A stretch of DNA of 64,000 nucleotides from Hevea brasiliensis. Its lineage: Eukaryota > Streptophyta > Magnoliopsida > Malpighiales > Euphorbiaceae. Shown piece by piece: positions 1 to 11,160 of this stretch. The stretch's first letter is position 1. Each line of letters starts with the position of its first letter. The translations under genes and the position numbers were made by a program. The notes beneath the pieces are model-generated. The model saw only the letters and a program-made list of their open reading frames with translations, ran no database searches and was not told the origin of the DNA. Where the stretch lies: the NCBI RefSeq assembly GCF_030052815.1, contig NC_079498.1, positions 80,276,992-80,340,991 on the forward strand. Reading direction: 5' to 3'.

Positions 1-2756
1 TGTACCGCGGTCGCTTGTTTGCTCCAAAGGTCGTAACACCTCTTGAAGCTCATTGTAGATTGGGTCATCCTTCTTTGTCTACCATGAAGAAGTTGTGTCC
101 TCAATTTCAGATTTATCAAGACTAGAATGTGAGTCGTGTCGCTTGCAAAACATCATCGCTTGCCTTACGTGTCTAGAGTCAATAAACGGGCTTCATCCCC
201 TTTGAGTTGGTTCATTCGATGTTTGGGGTCCTTGTTCTCATTACTTCTAAACCGGATTTCGTTATTTTGTTACTTTTGTTGATGATTACTCGTGTTACTG
301 GTTATATTTAATGAAGAATCGCTACGAGTTGTTTTCTATCTTTTGTGCCTTTTGTAATGAAATCAAAACTCAATTTAATATTTAAATGCGCATATTAAGA
401 AGTGACAATGCTAAAGAATATTTTTCAAAGACAATTTCGTCTTACATGACACAAAATGGCATTCTTCATCGATCTTCTGTGTGGATACCCCATCCCAAAA
501 TGGCGTGGCGAAAGAAAAATCGGCATCTTCTTGAGGTAACTCGTGCTCTTCTTTTCGATGAAAGTTCCTAAACACTTTTGGGCGATGTCTGTTTCTACGG
601 CATGTTTTTGATCAATCGTATGCCGTCTTACCTCATCCTTAATGGGGATATTCCTTATACCGCTTTGTTCCCTACAAAATCTTTGTTTCTGTTGAACCCC
701 GTATTTTTGGTTGTACTTGTTTTGTACGTGATGTTCGTCACAGTTACTAAATTGGATCCAAAGTCTCTCAAATGTGTCTTCCTTGGGTACTCTGATTCAA
801 AAAGGGTACCTGCTTTCTCTCCTACTCTTAATCGTTATCTTGTTTCTGCAGATGTCACATTTTTGAGTCCATTCCATTTTTTCTCAATCATCCGTGTATG
901 AGAGTCGGGAGGAGGATGATATCTTAATATATACCGCCCAATCAATGTCTAGTCCTCTCTCACACTGCTTTTCTTACGTCTCTAGACCTACTCGGCCTCC
1001 GTTGTTCATGTTTATTCCAGGAGATTGAGATTACCGACTCAGATCCTCCACCGCCTACTTCGTTGGGAGATCCTGCACCTCACTCGATCATGATTACGAT
1101 CTAGATTTACCCATTGCTCTTCGAAAGGTAAACGTTCATGTACTTACCCTATCTCTTCTTTTGTTTCTTATAATCAATTGTCTTCTTGTTCTCGGTGTTT
1201 TGTTACTTCTTTAGACTGCTCCTATCCCTAATATTGTTGGTGAGACACTTGTCTCATCCCGGGCCGGTGTCTTTGCTATGAAAGAAGAAATGGAGGCTTT
1301 AGATGCTAATGGTACATGGGAACTGCCTTTTGCCCACCGGGTAAGAAAGCTATTGGTTGCAAATAGGCATTTACAGTAAAGGTAAATCCTGATGGTTCTG
1401 TGGCTAGGTTAAAAGCACGCCTTATGGCAAAAGGATATGCTCAGACGTATGGGGTTGATTACTCTGCCACTTTTTCTCCTGTAGCTAAACTTACTTCTGT
1501 TCGCTTGTTTATCTCTTTAGCAGCTACATATGATTGGCCCCTGCACCATTTGGATATCAAGAGTGTTTTCCTTCATAGTGATCTTTAGGAGGAGGTGTAT
1601 ATGGAGCAACCACTTGGGTTTGTTGCTCAGGGGGAGTTAAGTAAAGTTTTTAGGCTTCGGAAGTCTCTTTATGGCTTGAAACAAAGTCCTAGGGCCTGGT
1701 TTGGGAGATTCAGTGAAGCAGTACAGAAATTTGGTATGCAAAAGAGTAAGTGTGATCACTCAGTATTTTATAGGCAATCTGAGGCTGGTCTAATTCTCTT
1801 GGTAGTCTATGTGGATGACATTATCATCACCGGGAGTGACTCTGCAGTATTTCATCTTTTAAAACCTTCCTCCAAACCTAGTTTCAGACCAAAGACTTGG
1901 GATTGTTAAAGTATTTCTTGGGTATTGAAGTTATGAGAAGTAAGAAGGGTTTCTTGTCTCAAAGAAAATATGTCGTCGATCTATTGACAGAGACAGGAAA
2001 ATTAGGTGCTAAGCCTAGTAGTGCACCAATGACTCCAAATTTACAACTGTTAGCAAGGGATAGTGAGTTGTTTGAAGATCCAGAGAGATACAGGAGATTG
2101 GTAGGAAAATTGAACTACCTTCATCACACTCGTCCCGACATTGCTTATGCCGTTAGTGTGGTAAGTTAGTTTATGTCTTCCCAACCGTTGCTCATTGGGA
2201 AGTCTTGGGACAAATCTTGTGCTATCCAAGGAGCTCCAGGAAGAGGTTTGTTATATGGTAATCATGGGCATTTGAATGTTGAATGTTTTTCGATGCCGAT
2301 CGGGCCGGATCTAAGGTTGATAGGAGGTCAACTCTTTGGATATTGCGTTTTGTTGGAGGAAATTTGGTGTCTTGGAAAAGCAAGAAGCGAGTGTAGTTTC
2401 TCGATCTAGTCTTTGAATCCGAATACAGAGCCATGGCACAATCAGTATGTGAGGTAATGTGGATATTTCAATTACTAGATGAGACAGGTTTTAAGACCCC
2501 CCAACCTGCGAAATTGTGGTGTGATAATCAAGCTGTTTTCCATATTGCTTCTAATTCGGTATTTCATGAGCGGACCAAACATATTGAGATTGATTGCCAC
2601 TTTGTTCGTGAAAAGATTCAACAACAGATCATCTCAACAGGACATATCAAAACTGGAGAGCAGTTAGGAGATATTTTCACAAAAGCTCTGAATGGAGCTA
2701 GGATTGACTACATTTGTAACAAGTTGGGCATGATTAACATCTATGCTCCAACTTGA
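1..2756 (+). pseudogene. Copia-2 pol relic: integrase, RT, RNase H
   Basis: Remains of a copia polyprotein broken across several frames. About 44-115 reads as the GAG-pre-integrase motif (HCRLGHPSLSTMKKL). The integrase core follows to about 900, with the relic FVDDYS near 280 and LRSDNAKEYF near 390. RT spans about 1260-2170; it includes the conserved ARLMAKGYAQTYGVDY near 1420 and the catalytic YVDD within VVYVDDIIITGSD near 1805. RNase H ends at 2756, with LWCDNQAVFHIASN and RTKHIEIDCHFVREK. There are stops after about 571, 901, 1588 and 1909. Parts of the integrase catalytic core cannot be followed. A functional product is excluded. Confidence 0.88.
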
Positions 2757-2763
2757 GGGGGAG

Positions 2764-3026
2764 TGTTATGGAAAGTCAATCATTATATTATTTCTGTGTA
2801 TATTCTGTATTATGTATTCCTATTTAGGATTTCTTATTTAGGATCTTTTCCTAATTAGTATAACACAATTATAGGAATCAATTGTATATAAATACCCATG
2901 TACAGATTTATTTAGGATCTTTTCCTAATTAGTATAACACAATTATAGGAATCAATTGTATATAAATACCCATGTACAGATTAATTGAAATCAATGAGAA
3001 TCATCTCTTTCTACATCTCTTTCTAC
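2764..3026 (+). repeat. 3' LTR of Copia-2
   Basis: It begins TGTTATGG directly after the polypurine tract and ends near TTTCTACA. It carries a TATA-like stretch (TTGTATATAAATACCC) twice because of an internal 74-bp duplication. The right boundary is the least certain part, because no 5' LTR is available for comparison. Confidence 0.75.
2835..2982 (+). repeat. Tandem 74-bp duplication inside the Copia-2 LTR
   Basis: Two adjacent, essentially identical copies, 2835-2908 and 2909-2982. Each runs from TATTTAGGATCTTTTCC to CCCATGTACAGATT and each contains one TATAAA-like box, so the LTR carries a doubled core promoter. Confidence 0.9.
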
Positions 3027-4330
3027 ACTTTTAAAGTTAAGTATTCTCAAAGCCATTCTATTGATGAGATATGTTGCAGTAAGAATTGCATCCTCTAACA
3101 AGGTGTAGGAAGTTTCATAGTAAACATAATATATCGATTTCAGATACTTCATTTTGTTCACTAGTATTCATAGAACTAGTTTGATGCACTTACCATTTGA
3201 ATCCAAATAAGCACAAAAAAAATATTAACATATTCTGTGCTATTATCAGTTTTTAAAATTTTAACCTTGGTATCAAACTGTGTGCCAATCATTTTGTGAA
3301 TCTACTAAAAGCAAGAAAACATTTCACATTTTGCTTTCATCAAATAGACGCATGTTAGCCTATTGAATAGTCAATAAAAGTGATAAACAATCTATAACCA
3401 GACAAAGAAAATATTTGAGTAGGTCTCTGCACATTAAAATGGATAGTCATAAAAAAGACCAAACTTTTATTATTTATGAAAGGGTAAGACTGTCTTATGT
3501 GTGTAGCAAATTCTCAAGAATCACAAAATTAGGATATAACCTTTCTAGAGTAGAAAAATATGGATGTCCTAATATTTTATGTCATAACACTCCTGGACTT
3601 TCCTATCAAAGCTTGGTTTGCTCAAAGATTTGAGGGACCACATGTCATCTAGCAGATATAGACCATCTCGCAATCTATCATTGTCAATTGTTTTCCCTGT
3701 TGTCAAATCCTTAAATATGGGATAAACAAGGAAAATTCAATTTGGCAATTAAGAGTTTGGATAATGAAACTGACAGATAAAAGATTAATAGGAAAGTAAG
3801 GAACATAAAGAACTGAATTGAGATTTATACTACGAGTGCATGTAATAGAACCTGTACCAAAAATTGTGGTAAAAGATTTGTTCGCTATACAGACCTTTTC
3901 TTTTTCTGAGCATGGGAAATAGGTGGAGAATTAATTTGTAGAGCTTGTCATATATTTGTTTACTCCAGAATCTATAATCCAACGAGATTTATCAAGATTG
4001 GCAAGAAGCATTGCATGATTTGACATAATTGAAAGAGATAACCGTAGAAGATTGAGATTCAAGCGACAAAAAAACATCTTAGGTATTGAAACTTCTTCAT
4101 TGAAAAAAATCTCAATATCATTTGTTCCTTTAGAGTAATCTATTGTTTGACATTATCGCTTATGGTTAGGTCAAGGACAAGGACAAGGGCTGGGTAGAGG
4201 CACGGCACACAAGGAACAGTTGAAAAAAAGCCAGAAAAAGGTCCACGTATTGTGAACAGTACCTGTGAACAGTGTCGGTGAATAATACCCTGGGAACAGT
4301 ATCGATGAATAGTACTAAAGACTACCCTAA
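3027..4330 (-). pseudogene. Copia-3 gag-pro-integrase relic
   Basis: Reading the minus strand gives a second copia polyprotein, ordered right to left. Near 4020-3950 is the aspartic protease signature (SRWIIDSGVNKYMTSS, the copia WIIDSGA-type active site). Near 3110-3040 is the integrase stretch ILTATYLINRMALRIL. Between them the frame is interrupted many times. RT and RNase H are absent: the element ends where the Copia-2 LTR begins. Plus-strand open frames here, for example at 3415-3633, have no recognisable content. A degenerate ACTGTTCAC-type repeat lies at 4250-4310. Confidence 0.75.
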
Positions 4331-4352
4331 TGAATTGAAAGCTTTGATGTCA

Positions 4353-4545
4353 TAATGAAAGAAATTGATATTTGAGGGAATTTTCTATGTATTTCTTAAT
4401 GGTAAAAAATGATATACAAGACTCCTATTTATATACAAAGAATCGAACCCAAGTAGGAAACTAAATAATAGGAAGCTAATTATAATAGGAAAATACAATT
4501 AATGCCCAATAATCTGTATTCCTAAAATCAAGGGGTTCCACCAGG
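4353..4545 (-). repeat. Probable 5' LTR of Copia-3
   Basis: On the minus strand this AT-rich stretch holds TGTATATAAATAGGAG, a TATA box in LTR context. It ends next to a degraded primer-binding-like sequence (GACATCAAAGC, near 4350-4340), upstream of the Copia-3 gag/protease remains. Order and orientation fit a 5' LTR. No second LTR exists to confirm the ends. Confidence 0.5.
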
Positions 4546-5999
4546 TACTTGGAATTTGAGAAGGCCATTGGATGTAAGTGGGTGTTTTTAGTAAAGGTTA
4601 ATCCTGACGGTTCTCTGGCTCGCCCTAAAGCTTGTATTGTTGCTAGGGGATATGCTCAAATTTATGGTGTTGATTATTCTGACACTCTTATGTATCAAAA
4701 ATGGCTTTAGTTCACCTATTCATTTCCCTAGCAACTAATTGTAACTGGCCTTTACACCAATTAGATATTAAGAATACTTTTCTTGAGGGTGATCTTCAAG
4801 AGGAAGTTTATATGGAGCAACCACATGCTTTGTCGCTCAGGGAGAGTATGGGAAAGTTTGTTAGCTTCGCAAATCTCTATATGGTTTAAAGTAGAGTCCT
4901 CGTGCTTGGTTTGGATGGTTTACTGAGGTCACTCAAGAATTTGGGATGCAGAAAAGCACATGATCATTCAGTCGTGTTTAGATAGTCCAAGGTTTGCATA
5001 ATTTTATTGGTTGTGTATGTTGATGATATTTTTATTACCAGAAGCAACACTACAGGAATTTCATCTTTTAAATCTTTCCTTCGCACTCATTTTCAAGCAA
5101 ATGATTTGGGGTTGCTGAAATATTTCCTGAGTATTGAAGCAGCAAGGTGTAAGAAGGGTATCTTTCTGTTCTAATGCTAGCAAAAATAGACAAATTGAGT
5201 GTTAAGCCTTGTAGTACTCCCATGGCTCCCTCCCAATATGTAGCTTACAATGGAAGATAGTGAATCATTTGAAGACTTGAATGATATAGAAGATTGGTTG
5301 GTAAATTGAATTATCTTACAATAACCTAGCCCGACATTGCATACTCTGTTAGTGTTATAAGTCAATTTATGTCTTCTCCAACAATCAATTATTGGGAAGC
5401 ACTAGAACAACCTCCAGGATGAGGTTTGTTGTTTGGGAATCATGGACAATTTAATATTGATTGTTTTTCAGATGCTGACTGGGTAAGATCTAAAGTTGAT
5501 AGGAGATCTACCATAGCGAATTGTGTTTTTGTGGGCGGAAATTTGGCATCATGGAAAAGTAAGAAGTGTAGTTATCAAAGGCGCCAAGGTGTCTTAGAGC
5601 CAAGGCACAAGCGTGCGCCTGAGCGAGCCAAGGTGCCAAAATAAAAAAAAAGTTAAAAAAAAATAATTATGCTATCACACCTCAAGTAACATAAAATTAC
5701 ATAATAATAACTAACAAATATGCAAGTAATAATAAGTTGATAATCCAAAAGAGGTAAAAATAAACTACTAAAAATTAAAAACACTAATAACACAAACTCA
5801 ATTACAATATTTCTAATAATCTATAATAAGACCTAATAGCAATTGGTAATAAGAAAATAAAGTAATAAAATGTTTTTAATTCAATAATAAAACTAAAAGC
5901 TAATTAAGAGTAATTGAATTAGCATAATAGCATCTCAAGTAGTCAAGTCTCAACATATTTTCATATATTCACAATAAAAAATGTCAAAATCACAAATTT

Positions 6000-6430
6000 A
6001 TACTAAAAAGAAAAGAAAAAGAAAAACTTTGCAGGGTAAGGAGAGAGTATGGCAAAAAAAAAAGAAAAAATGGAAAATTGCAGTTGCTGGAACAGTGCAG
6101 AAACAGAGAGAGCATGGCATTGGTAGCCAAAAAAAAAAAAAAAAGATGCAGAGGAAGAACGTGCACTGCAGAAACAGTGCAGGAGAGAGAGAGAGAGAGA
6201 GAGAGAGCATGGCAGTTCAAAAAAAAAAAGATGCAGAAGAAGAAAGTGCAGTGCAGGAAAGAGAGAGAGAGAGAAAGAGTATGGCAGCCCCAAAAGAAAA
6301 AAAGAAGCAGAAAATGAAAGTGCAGCACAGGAAAGGGAGAGAGCATGGCATTGGCAGCCCAAAAAAAAAAGAAATAGGAAGAAAAAAATGCAGCACAGGA
6401 AACAGGAGAAGAGAGCAGAGGAAATAGATA
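6000..6430. repeat. Purine-rich degenerate minisatellite with a (GA)n run
   Basis: Roughly five degenerate units of about 65-90 bp share a GCATGGCA...GCC, poly-A, GATGCAGA...GTGCA(G), then (GA)n pattern. A clean (GA)n run lies at about 6183-6207. The repeats keep both strands open over long stretches, but the translations are low-complexity Lys/Glu/Arg or Phe/Ser/Leu and are not genes. Confidence 0.8.
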
Positions 6431-6563
6431 GAGGAGAAGAAGAAGAATAAGAAAACAGTAAAATTAAAATATACATACCAGGTTTGTTTGATCTCTCCCT
6501 TCCCTCTTCTTCTTCTTCTTTTTCGTTTTTGCTGGCTACTGGTCTGGACAAGCTTTAAAAAAA

Positions 6564-6581
6564 AAACCCTAGCTTATATAT
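6564..6581 (-). promoter_or_regulatory. Promoter-like motifs captured in the hAT-like element
   Basis: On the minus strand TATATAA (6581-6575) is followed at once by CTAGGGTTT (6572-6564), a telo-box. About 90 bp further on, a pyrimidine/purine-rich leader ends AAACAAACCTG followed by GTATGTATATTTT near 6478, a good 5' splice site. This layout resembles the TATA, 5' UTR and first donor site of a plant housekeeping gene. Capture from a host gene is an inference; no protein match is visible. Confidence 0.4.
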
Positions 6582-7048
6582 CCAGTCATTGGGACGCGCC
6601 TCGGTGAGGTGGTGTGCCTTGCCTGTCCCGAGGCGCCTGGGGCGCGCACCTCTGATAATAGTGGTAAGAAGCAGAATGTGATGTGTAGATCTAGTGCGGA
6701 ATCGGAGTACAGTGCTATGGCACAGTCTATGAGTTAGACAATGTGGTTGTACCAATTATTGAATGAGGTTGGTCTTAAGACTACATTGCCAACCAAGTTG
6801 TGGTGTGACAATCAGCTGCTCCTTCATATTGCTTTAGATCCTATATTTCACGAATGAAACAAACATATTGAGATTGATTGTCATTTTATTCGTGACAAGA
6901 TTCAGGAAAAACTTTTTTCCATCAGTTATGTTAAAACTAGAGAGCCGTTGGGAGATATCTTTATGAATGCTCTTAATGGAGCTCGGGTTGGCTACATCTG
7001 TAACAAGCTAGACATGATTAATGTCTCTGCTCCAGCTCAAGGGGGAAT

Positions 7049-7225
7049 GTTATGAGAAAGAGTTGTTGACTGCTTATATTTCTACTTATTTAGGATTGCA
7101 TGATAATTAGGAGTCCCTTATTTGTAGGGATTTGTATATATCCTAGTCAGAGAAGGATTTTAGGAAAATTTTATATACATATATTTATCTTGTTATTTCT
7201 AAATGAAATGCACAGTTTTTCCTCT
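7049..7225 (+). repeat. 3' LTR of Copia-4
   Basis: It starts TGTTATGAGAAAG right after the polypurine tract (TCAAGGGGGAA, 7037-7047), downstream of the RNase H end. It contains TATATA-rich sequence near 7160. The start matches the TGTTATG start of the Copia-2 LTR. The right end (near CTCTCCA) is approximate. Confidence 0.7.
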
Positions 7226-7486
7226 CCAAAATTATGGAGCTGGCAGTTTTGATCAATAGCTTGATGCTGCTCTTGAAACTTGCACACAAATATGAATGGA
7301 TAATGTGGTTTCGATTGGATAAGGTATCTTCAATGTTGTTCAGCCGGAATCACTTACAATTAGGTTGTACATTTTTCATTAATATAGGAACCATTTCGAG
7401 CTCTTTTGACTTTCATTTTTCAATTGGATGATGTTGTTTCTCAAGTTAATTAGTTGAATCAACTGTCTGAACTTCTTGATTTGCAG
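7226..7486 (+). other. Putative last intron of a disrupted host gene
   Basis: AT/T-rich sequence between the Copia-4 LTR and the acceptor CTTCTTGATTTGCAG at 7472-7486, which has a pyrimidine-rich approach and a consensus CAG. The donor and upstream exons are not seen; the copia cluster lies where they would be expected. This is an inference from the acceptor and the following exon. Confidence 0.45.
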
Positions 7487-7565
7487 GCGTCAGAGAACAG
7501 AGGAAGATGAGGAAAAGCAAACTGCAAAGAAACAGAGAAGGAAGAAACGGAAATCTTCAGGGTGA
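7487..7565 (+). CDS. Orphan 3'-terminal coding exon of a host gene (basic C-terminus)
   Basis: Directly after a good splice acceptor (TTGCAG, ends 7486) the frame starting at 7488 encodes 25 residues and ends at TGA 7563-7565. The peptide is rich in Arg, Lys, Glu and Gln, and holds EEDEEKQTAKKQRRKKRKSS. Such an acidic-then-basic tail is typical of nuclear RNA-processing or nucleolar proteins. It recalls the C-terminus of PRKRIP1/DUF1168-type spliceosomal proteins (a TAKKRLKRQKKK-like pattern), but a 25-residue low-complexity tail cannot establish identity. No upstream exon is found in the window. The gene may extend left of position 1 with retrotransposons in its intron, or this may be a relic. 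Confidence 0.5.
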
Positions 7566-10180
7566 TAGACTTGCTTGGTATCTATGCCTTATTTCAGCAT
7601 GTTTTATACCCTTGCCACTAGCAGATAGTTGTTCACTAGGCTGCTAATATGATTATTATGCTACTCATGCCCTTTAAACTGTTGTTAATTGGTTTATGGT
7701 TTACCATGCCACTGGAAAATCATCCTTTGGGCTACCAGAATCACAAGCAGTTGTTCCACGGGCTACCAACAGAACCTGCAGATTGCCTTTCCTTTGGCAG
7801 AAATATTTTGTTGTGTATAAATGATTGCTGTAAATCTCTCCTCTCTAGATCTCTAGTTATATTGAAGATTTTCATTCATCTTTAAACAGATGAGCCAAGG
7901 ATGAATTCTGTTCAGTCTATTTATATGGGTTTTTCCTAGTGTAGTAGAAATTATTGGTGACATAATTGCTTTGTTTGGTTTATGGAAAACCAGTCGACGA
8001 TGTGTTTACCTACCATAATGAATGTTATGGAAATGAAGGAATTGTCACAATCAATTGGATTCTAGATCTGAAATAATGACTTTTATAGATAGAAATAACA
8101 GATCAAATTGCAAGCTTAGAGTCGTAATTTAGAGATTGCCTCATGTTTTGATGCAATATTTAAATACAAGGAAGACTGGAAGACAAACTGGAACTGTACC
8201 CTAAAAGACTTGCAACAAGATTATGCTTCAAATGCTCAGTGCTGCTAATTTGGCACCGCCAATCTCTTCATAGAGATTGTTACAAAAAAATTCTACTATT
8301 TCTTTCAAATTTCCCCAGATTTTGTGCAATCATTTCATTTCATTTTTCATGTGCAATCATTGTAGTGTTTTATAGGATTAGCCACTCATTTACTTGATAG
8401 TTAGTCATATGTTGCAACATGAATCATTTCCAGATTATTTTGGCCTTTGAACTCAATTTATTTATTTATTTATTTTTACTTTTTTGCATTTCAAGGTATT
8501 CAATTTGAGTGAGCATCGTATATGTTGATATTTGTTAATTGAATATCATCATTCTCACAATTTTTTTTTTTATAATTAAAAGAAAAAATAAAAATTAAAT
8601 GCCCTTGTTATTACACTGCTTTCATCTAGTATGTATGTGAAATATGTGTAATTGTGTGATGCTGTGTTGTTTGAAAGATGCTTCATCTGCAGCTCTTAAT
8701 TTTAAGTTACTTTCTACTTTCAACACCAATATTGCTGATTTTGGCCTTCACATGTTGCTAAATCCATTAAATATGTTTACAAACCATACAGCTGATTTAG
8801 CTTCATTTTAATAATTTCCTTTAGCTTCATTGTAAGTTCTGATTGCATGTTTTTACTATGTTTCCTTTCTAAGCATTCTACTTTTATATCCAAACAGCTC
8901 CCATCATCTACAGATTAAGGCATTAATTCTATCATCCACTAACAACTTCGCTCAAACTGTGGCAAATAATTTCCTTCTGCCTCTAGTTAACTTTATGCCA
9001 TTTCACCTTAGCAAATAAGTTGAGACTCCCACGTTCTTATTGTATGCGGCTTCCTTAAGTATTCAATCTTTATTGCCGATTGTTGAGAACTATGGAACCA
9101 TGAGTTTGAATGTTAAATTGACAAGTTACACTTTGAATTGGGTTTGAAATTGAGTTCATTGTCACCAAAATGAATTAGGCTTCATTTGCTAACAATTTCT
9201 TGTACACTATTAATGTGTGACTTATTTCCTACAAATGACAATCCAACACTTCCGCTCAATTAGTATTTTATATCCGATTAATACTGGAAACCTGAAATTG
9301 AAATGCAATGATAATACTGGAAAATTAAGGACTCGAGTGAATATGAAATTGGTCGACTACATGTTGATTAAGCTTGAAAATGAACTCTCATTGCCAAAAT
9401 GGTTTAAACCATTTTAATTTGATTTATTACCATTTACATGTCTTCTAATTTTCTTGGATGCCGATATGGGATTTATTTCCATAAATGATATTCCAACACG
9501 GATCAACTTCCGCCAAATGTTTAGACGTTACAATCAGCATGAAACCCAATTGGTGGTACTGTTATATACATAATGTTGGTTATAGGATATGGGTTTGGTT
9601 CCATGACGGGTTGATCATTCTTAATAGAATTGATTTTTATAATAGAAATGTAACAATTAAGTCCTACCTTAGTATGGATCATTACAATTATTGTTCGCAT
9701 TACAAGTTTAACATAACACTGTTTCTTTCATTTTATTTACTTGATCACTCAACTCCACGAGTGTTGACCCTACAGAAAATTCAGCACAAATTTTTTTTGA
9801 AACTGCTGTGATTTTTTTCATAATTATATATATTCAAACTAACCAAAATTTATTTCATTCATTTTATAAAATGTAAACTAAGAGTAACAGAACCATAATT
9901 TGTTTATAATAAAAATTAATATGAACATGTTTATGCAAACGGCTCCAATTTTTATAGTTAAAATTTAGCTGCTTCTTATCTACCAGATTTTTCGTTCTTC
10001 TCTTATAGCAAATCGAAAGTCCATTGCATCACACGTCTTGAAAATCAAACTTCAACCTAACAAAAGCCTGCATGAAATCATAAAACCTTTTTAATAATTT
10101 ATTAAAGAGCATGAATTATTTAGTGATTTCTAACTCGCCTAACTTAATCAGGAAATTTTTCTTAAGGGCTTCTACATTAT
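7566..10180. other. AT-rich non-coding stretch, 3' UTR then unassigned
   Basis: About the first 350-450 bp after the stop codon would be the 3' UTR of the orphan exon. Beyond about 8050 no coding frame, RNA gene or intact repeat is recognisable. A (TTTA)n run lies at about 8456-8477. Two partly similar segments, 9217-9265 and 9465-9520, share a TTATTTCC...AAATGA...ATCCAACAC pattern and may be remnants of an old repeat. Open frames at 9217-9417 and 9485-9811 show no domain or codon signature. Confidence 0.5.
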
Positions 10181-10189
10181 GAAATCTGC

Positions 10190-11160
10190 TATCTTATGTC
10201 TATGGGGTTGGGCGGGAAGGTGCCAAGGTGGTGGTGGAAGGTGATTAGAATCAGATTTGCGGTTTGAATGTTTCTTTGAAAGTTAAAAACTTTCTTTGGC
10301 GAGCTTGTAGAGACATCTTACCCACTAAATTGTTGTTCAAAGGTGTTGTTGATCCTCAGCGCAGTGTTTGTGGTGGTTAGGACATTATTCATGTTTTGGT
10401 ATCTTGCCCAAAATTGCTTGCGTGTTGGCAACTGTCGGATGTTTTCGAATCAAAATGCTGGTTCTTCTGCTGAGTTATTTTTTCTTTTAACAAAGCATGT
10501 TGATGGGCACATCTGTGCATCAGTTGGAGTTGTGTTATGGATGCTCTGGTCTTCCAGAAATCAATTATTGTGGTAGGTTATTGTTCATTCTGCAAATAAA
10601 ATAATGGGTTCAGCTCGTCAGTATCTAAATGAGCGGTTTGATAGCTAGGAGGGCGATGTGAACTCTAGCTCTTTGAGAGGAGGTTCTCAGTCGATTTCTT
10701 TGTGGAGGAAAGCTGATTCGGGCAGACTCAAATACAGCATAGATGCTGCCTGCTTCTTGGAGATTAACGCTTTGAGATTTGTAGTTGTTATAATAGATGA
10801 TGAAGGAGCTTTTGTGTTTGTAATGTCGGGAATTATTCCATGTTTGTACTTATCGAAAATGGCAAAAATTTTAGGTTTGAGAGAGGTTTTGAGATGGCTT
10901 CTATCTTGTTTTTCTTTCAATGTGGATATTGAAGTTGATGCTCTTGAGGTTATTCAAGTTGATTCTTCTCAAGAAGAAAATATGTCAGAGTTTGGTTTGA
11001 TTTGTTGTCCTCTTGTGATGGTTTCACTCTTTCTTGGGTTAGTAGGCATGTTAATAAGGCTGCCCATAGTATAGCTAGAGCCTCTATAAGCCATGCAAAT
11101 GTTCATGTTTGGGATGAGATCCCTTCATTTTTATTTCATGTAATTTAGTCTGATGTTCTT
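10190..11160 (+). pseudogene. LINE-type relic: RT zinc-binding region and RVT_3 RNase H
   Basis: Near 10258-10440 the translation holds the zinc-binding region typical of plant non-LTR RTs (SLKVKNFLWRACRDILPTK, then VCGG, then a stop, DIIHVLVSCPK). It then reads WMLWSSRNQLLW near 10535-10576. From about 10700 it reads as an RVT_3 RNase H-like domain: SIDAACF, IIDDEGAFVFV, LGLREVLRWLLS and EVDALEVIQVD. These supply the expected Asp, Glu and Asp catalytic positions. After a frameshift near 11000 it ends with SWVSRHVNKAAHSIARAS. Stops near 10377 and 10649 and the frameshift show it is dead. The upstream endonuclease and RT are absent. Confidence 0.75.

Larger units (their letters stand above)
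1..3026 (+). mobile_element. Copia-2: decayed Ty1/copia retrotransposon, 3' portion
   Basis: This is the 3' part of a Ty1/copia element. It enters from the left edge in the GAG-pre-integrase region and runs through integrase, reverse transcriptase and RNase H to a polypurine tract (TTGAGGGGGAG, about 2752-2763) and a 3' LTR. The domain order (integrase before RT) is the copia order. The 5' LTR, gag and protease lie outside the window or are lost. Stops and frameshifts throughout show it is dead. Confidence 0.9.
5567..6663. mobile_element. hAT-like non-autonomous DNA transposon (1.1 kb) with 8-bp TSD
   Basis: It interrupts the Copia-4 RNase H and is flanked by perfect 8-bp direct repeats GTAAGAAG at 5559-5566 and 6664-6671. 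Removing the insert and one repeat restores the expected RNase H reading. The ends are an imperfect inverted pair: TTATCAAAGGCGCC at the left and, reverse-complemented, TTATCAGAGGTGCGCGCC at the right. GC-rich GGCGCC-type subterminal repeats follow on both sides (5582-5640 and 6593-6650). An 8-bp TSD is typical of hAT elements; a 9-bp-TSD Mutator-like element is less likely. No transposase is encoded. The interior is AT-rich (5640-5990) and then strongly strand-biased (6000-6430). Confidence 0.7.
4546..7038 (+). pseudogene. Copia-4 RT-RNase H relic, split by a DNA transposon
   Basis: A third copia polyprotein. RT begins near 4560 (KAIGCKWVF, then VNPDGSLARPKA and ARGYAQIYGVDYSDT). It continues with LDIKNTFLEGDLQEEVYMEQP, a degraded VDDIFIT active site near 5020, and RPDIAYSVSVISQFM near 5330. 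RNase H begins SDADWVRSKVDRRST near 5470 and stops at GGNLASWKSKK. It resumes at 6672 with RSSAESEYSAMAQS, KLWCDNQLLLHIALD and HIEIDCHFIRDKIQ. The gap is the 5567-6663 insertion. Several stops and frameshifts make it non-functional. It resembles Copia-2 closely enough to be the same broad family. Confidence 0.87.

Noticed and set aside
5981..6551. Long open frames on both strands, up to 182 codons
   Set aside because: Produced by a purine/pyrimidine-biased minisatellite; translations are low-complexity and both strands are open at once.
7234..7431. Possible upstream exon of the orphan gene
   Set aside because: No acceptor/donor pair or domain is visible; composition fits an intron.
10658..11074. 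Possible host RNase H-like gene
   Set aside because: It adjoins a LINE RT zinc-binding relic in the same direction and has stops and a frameshift, so it is the end of a dead LINE.
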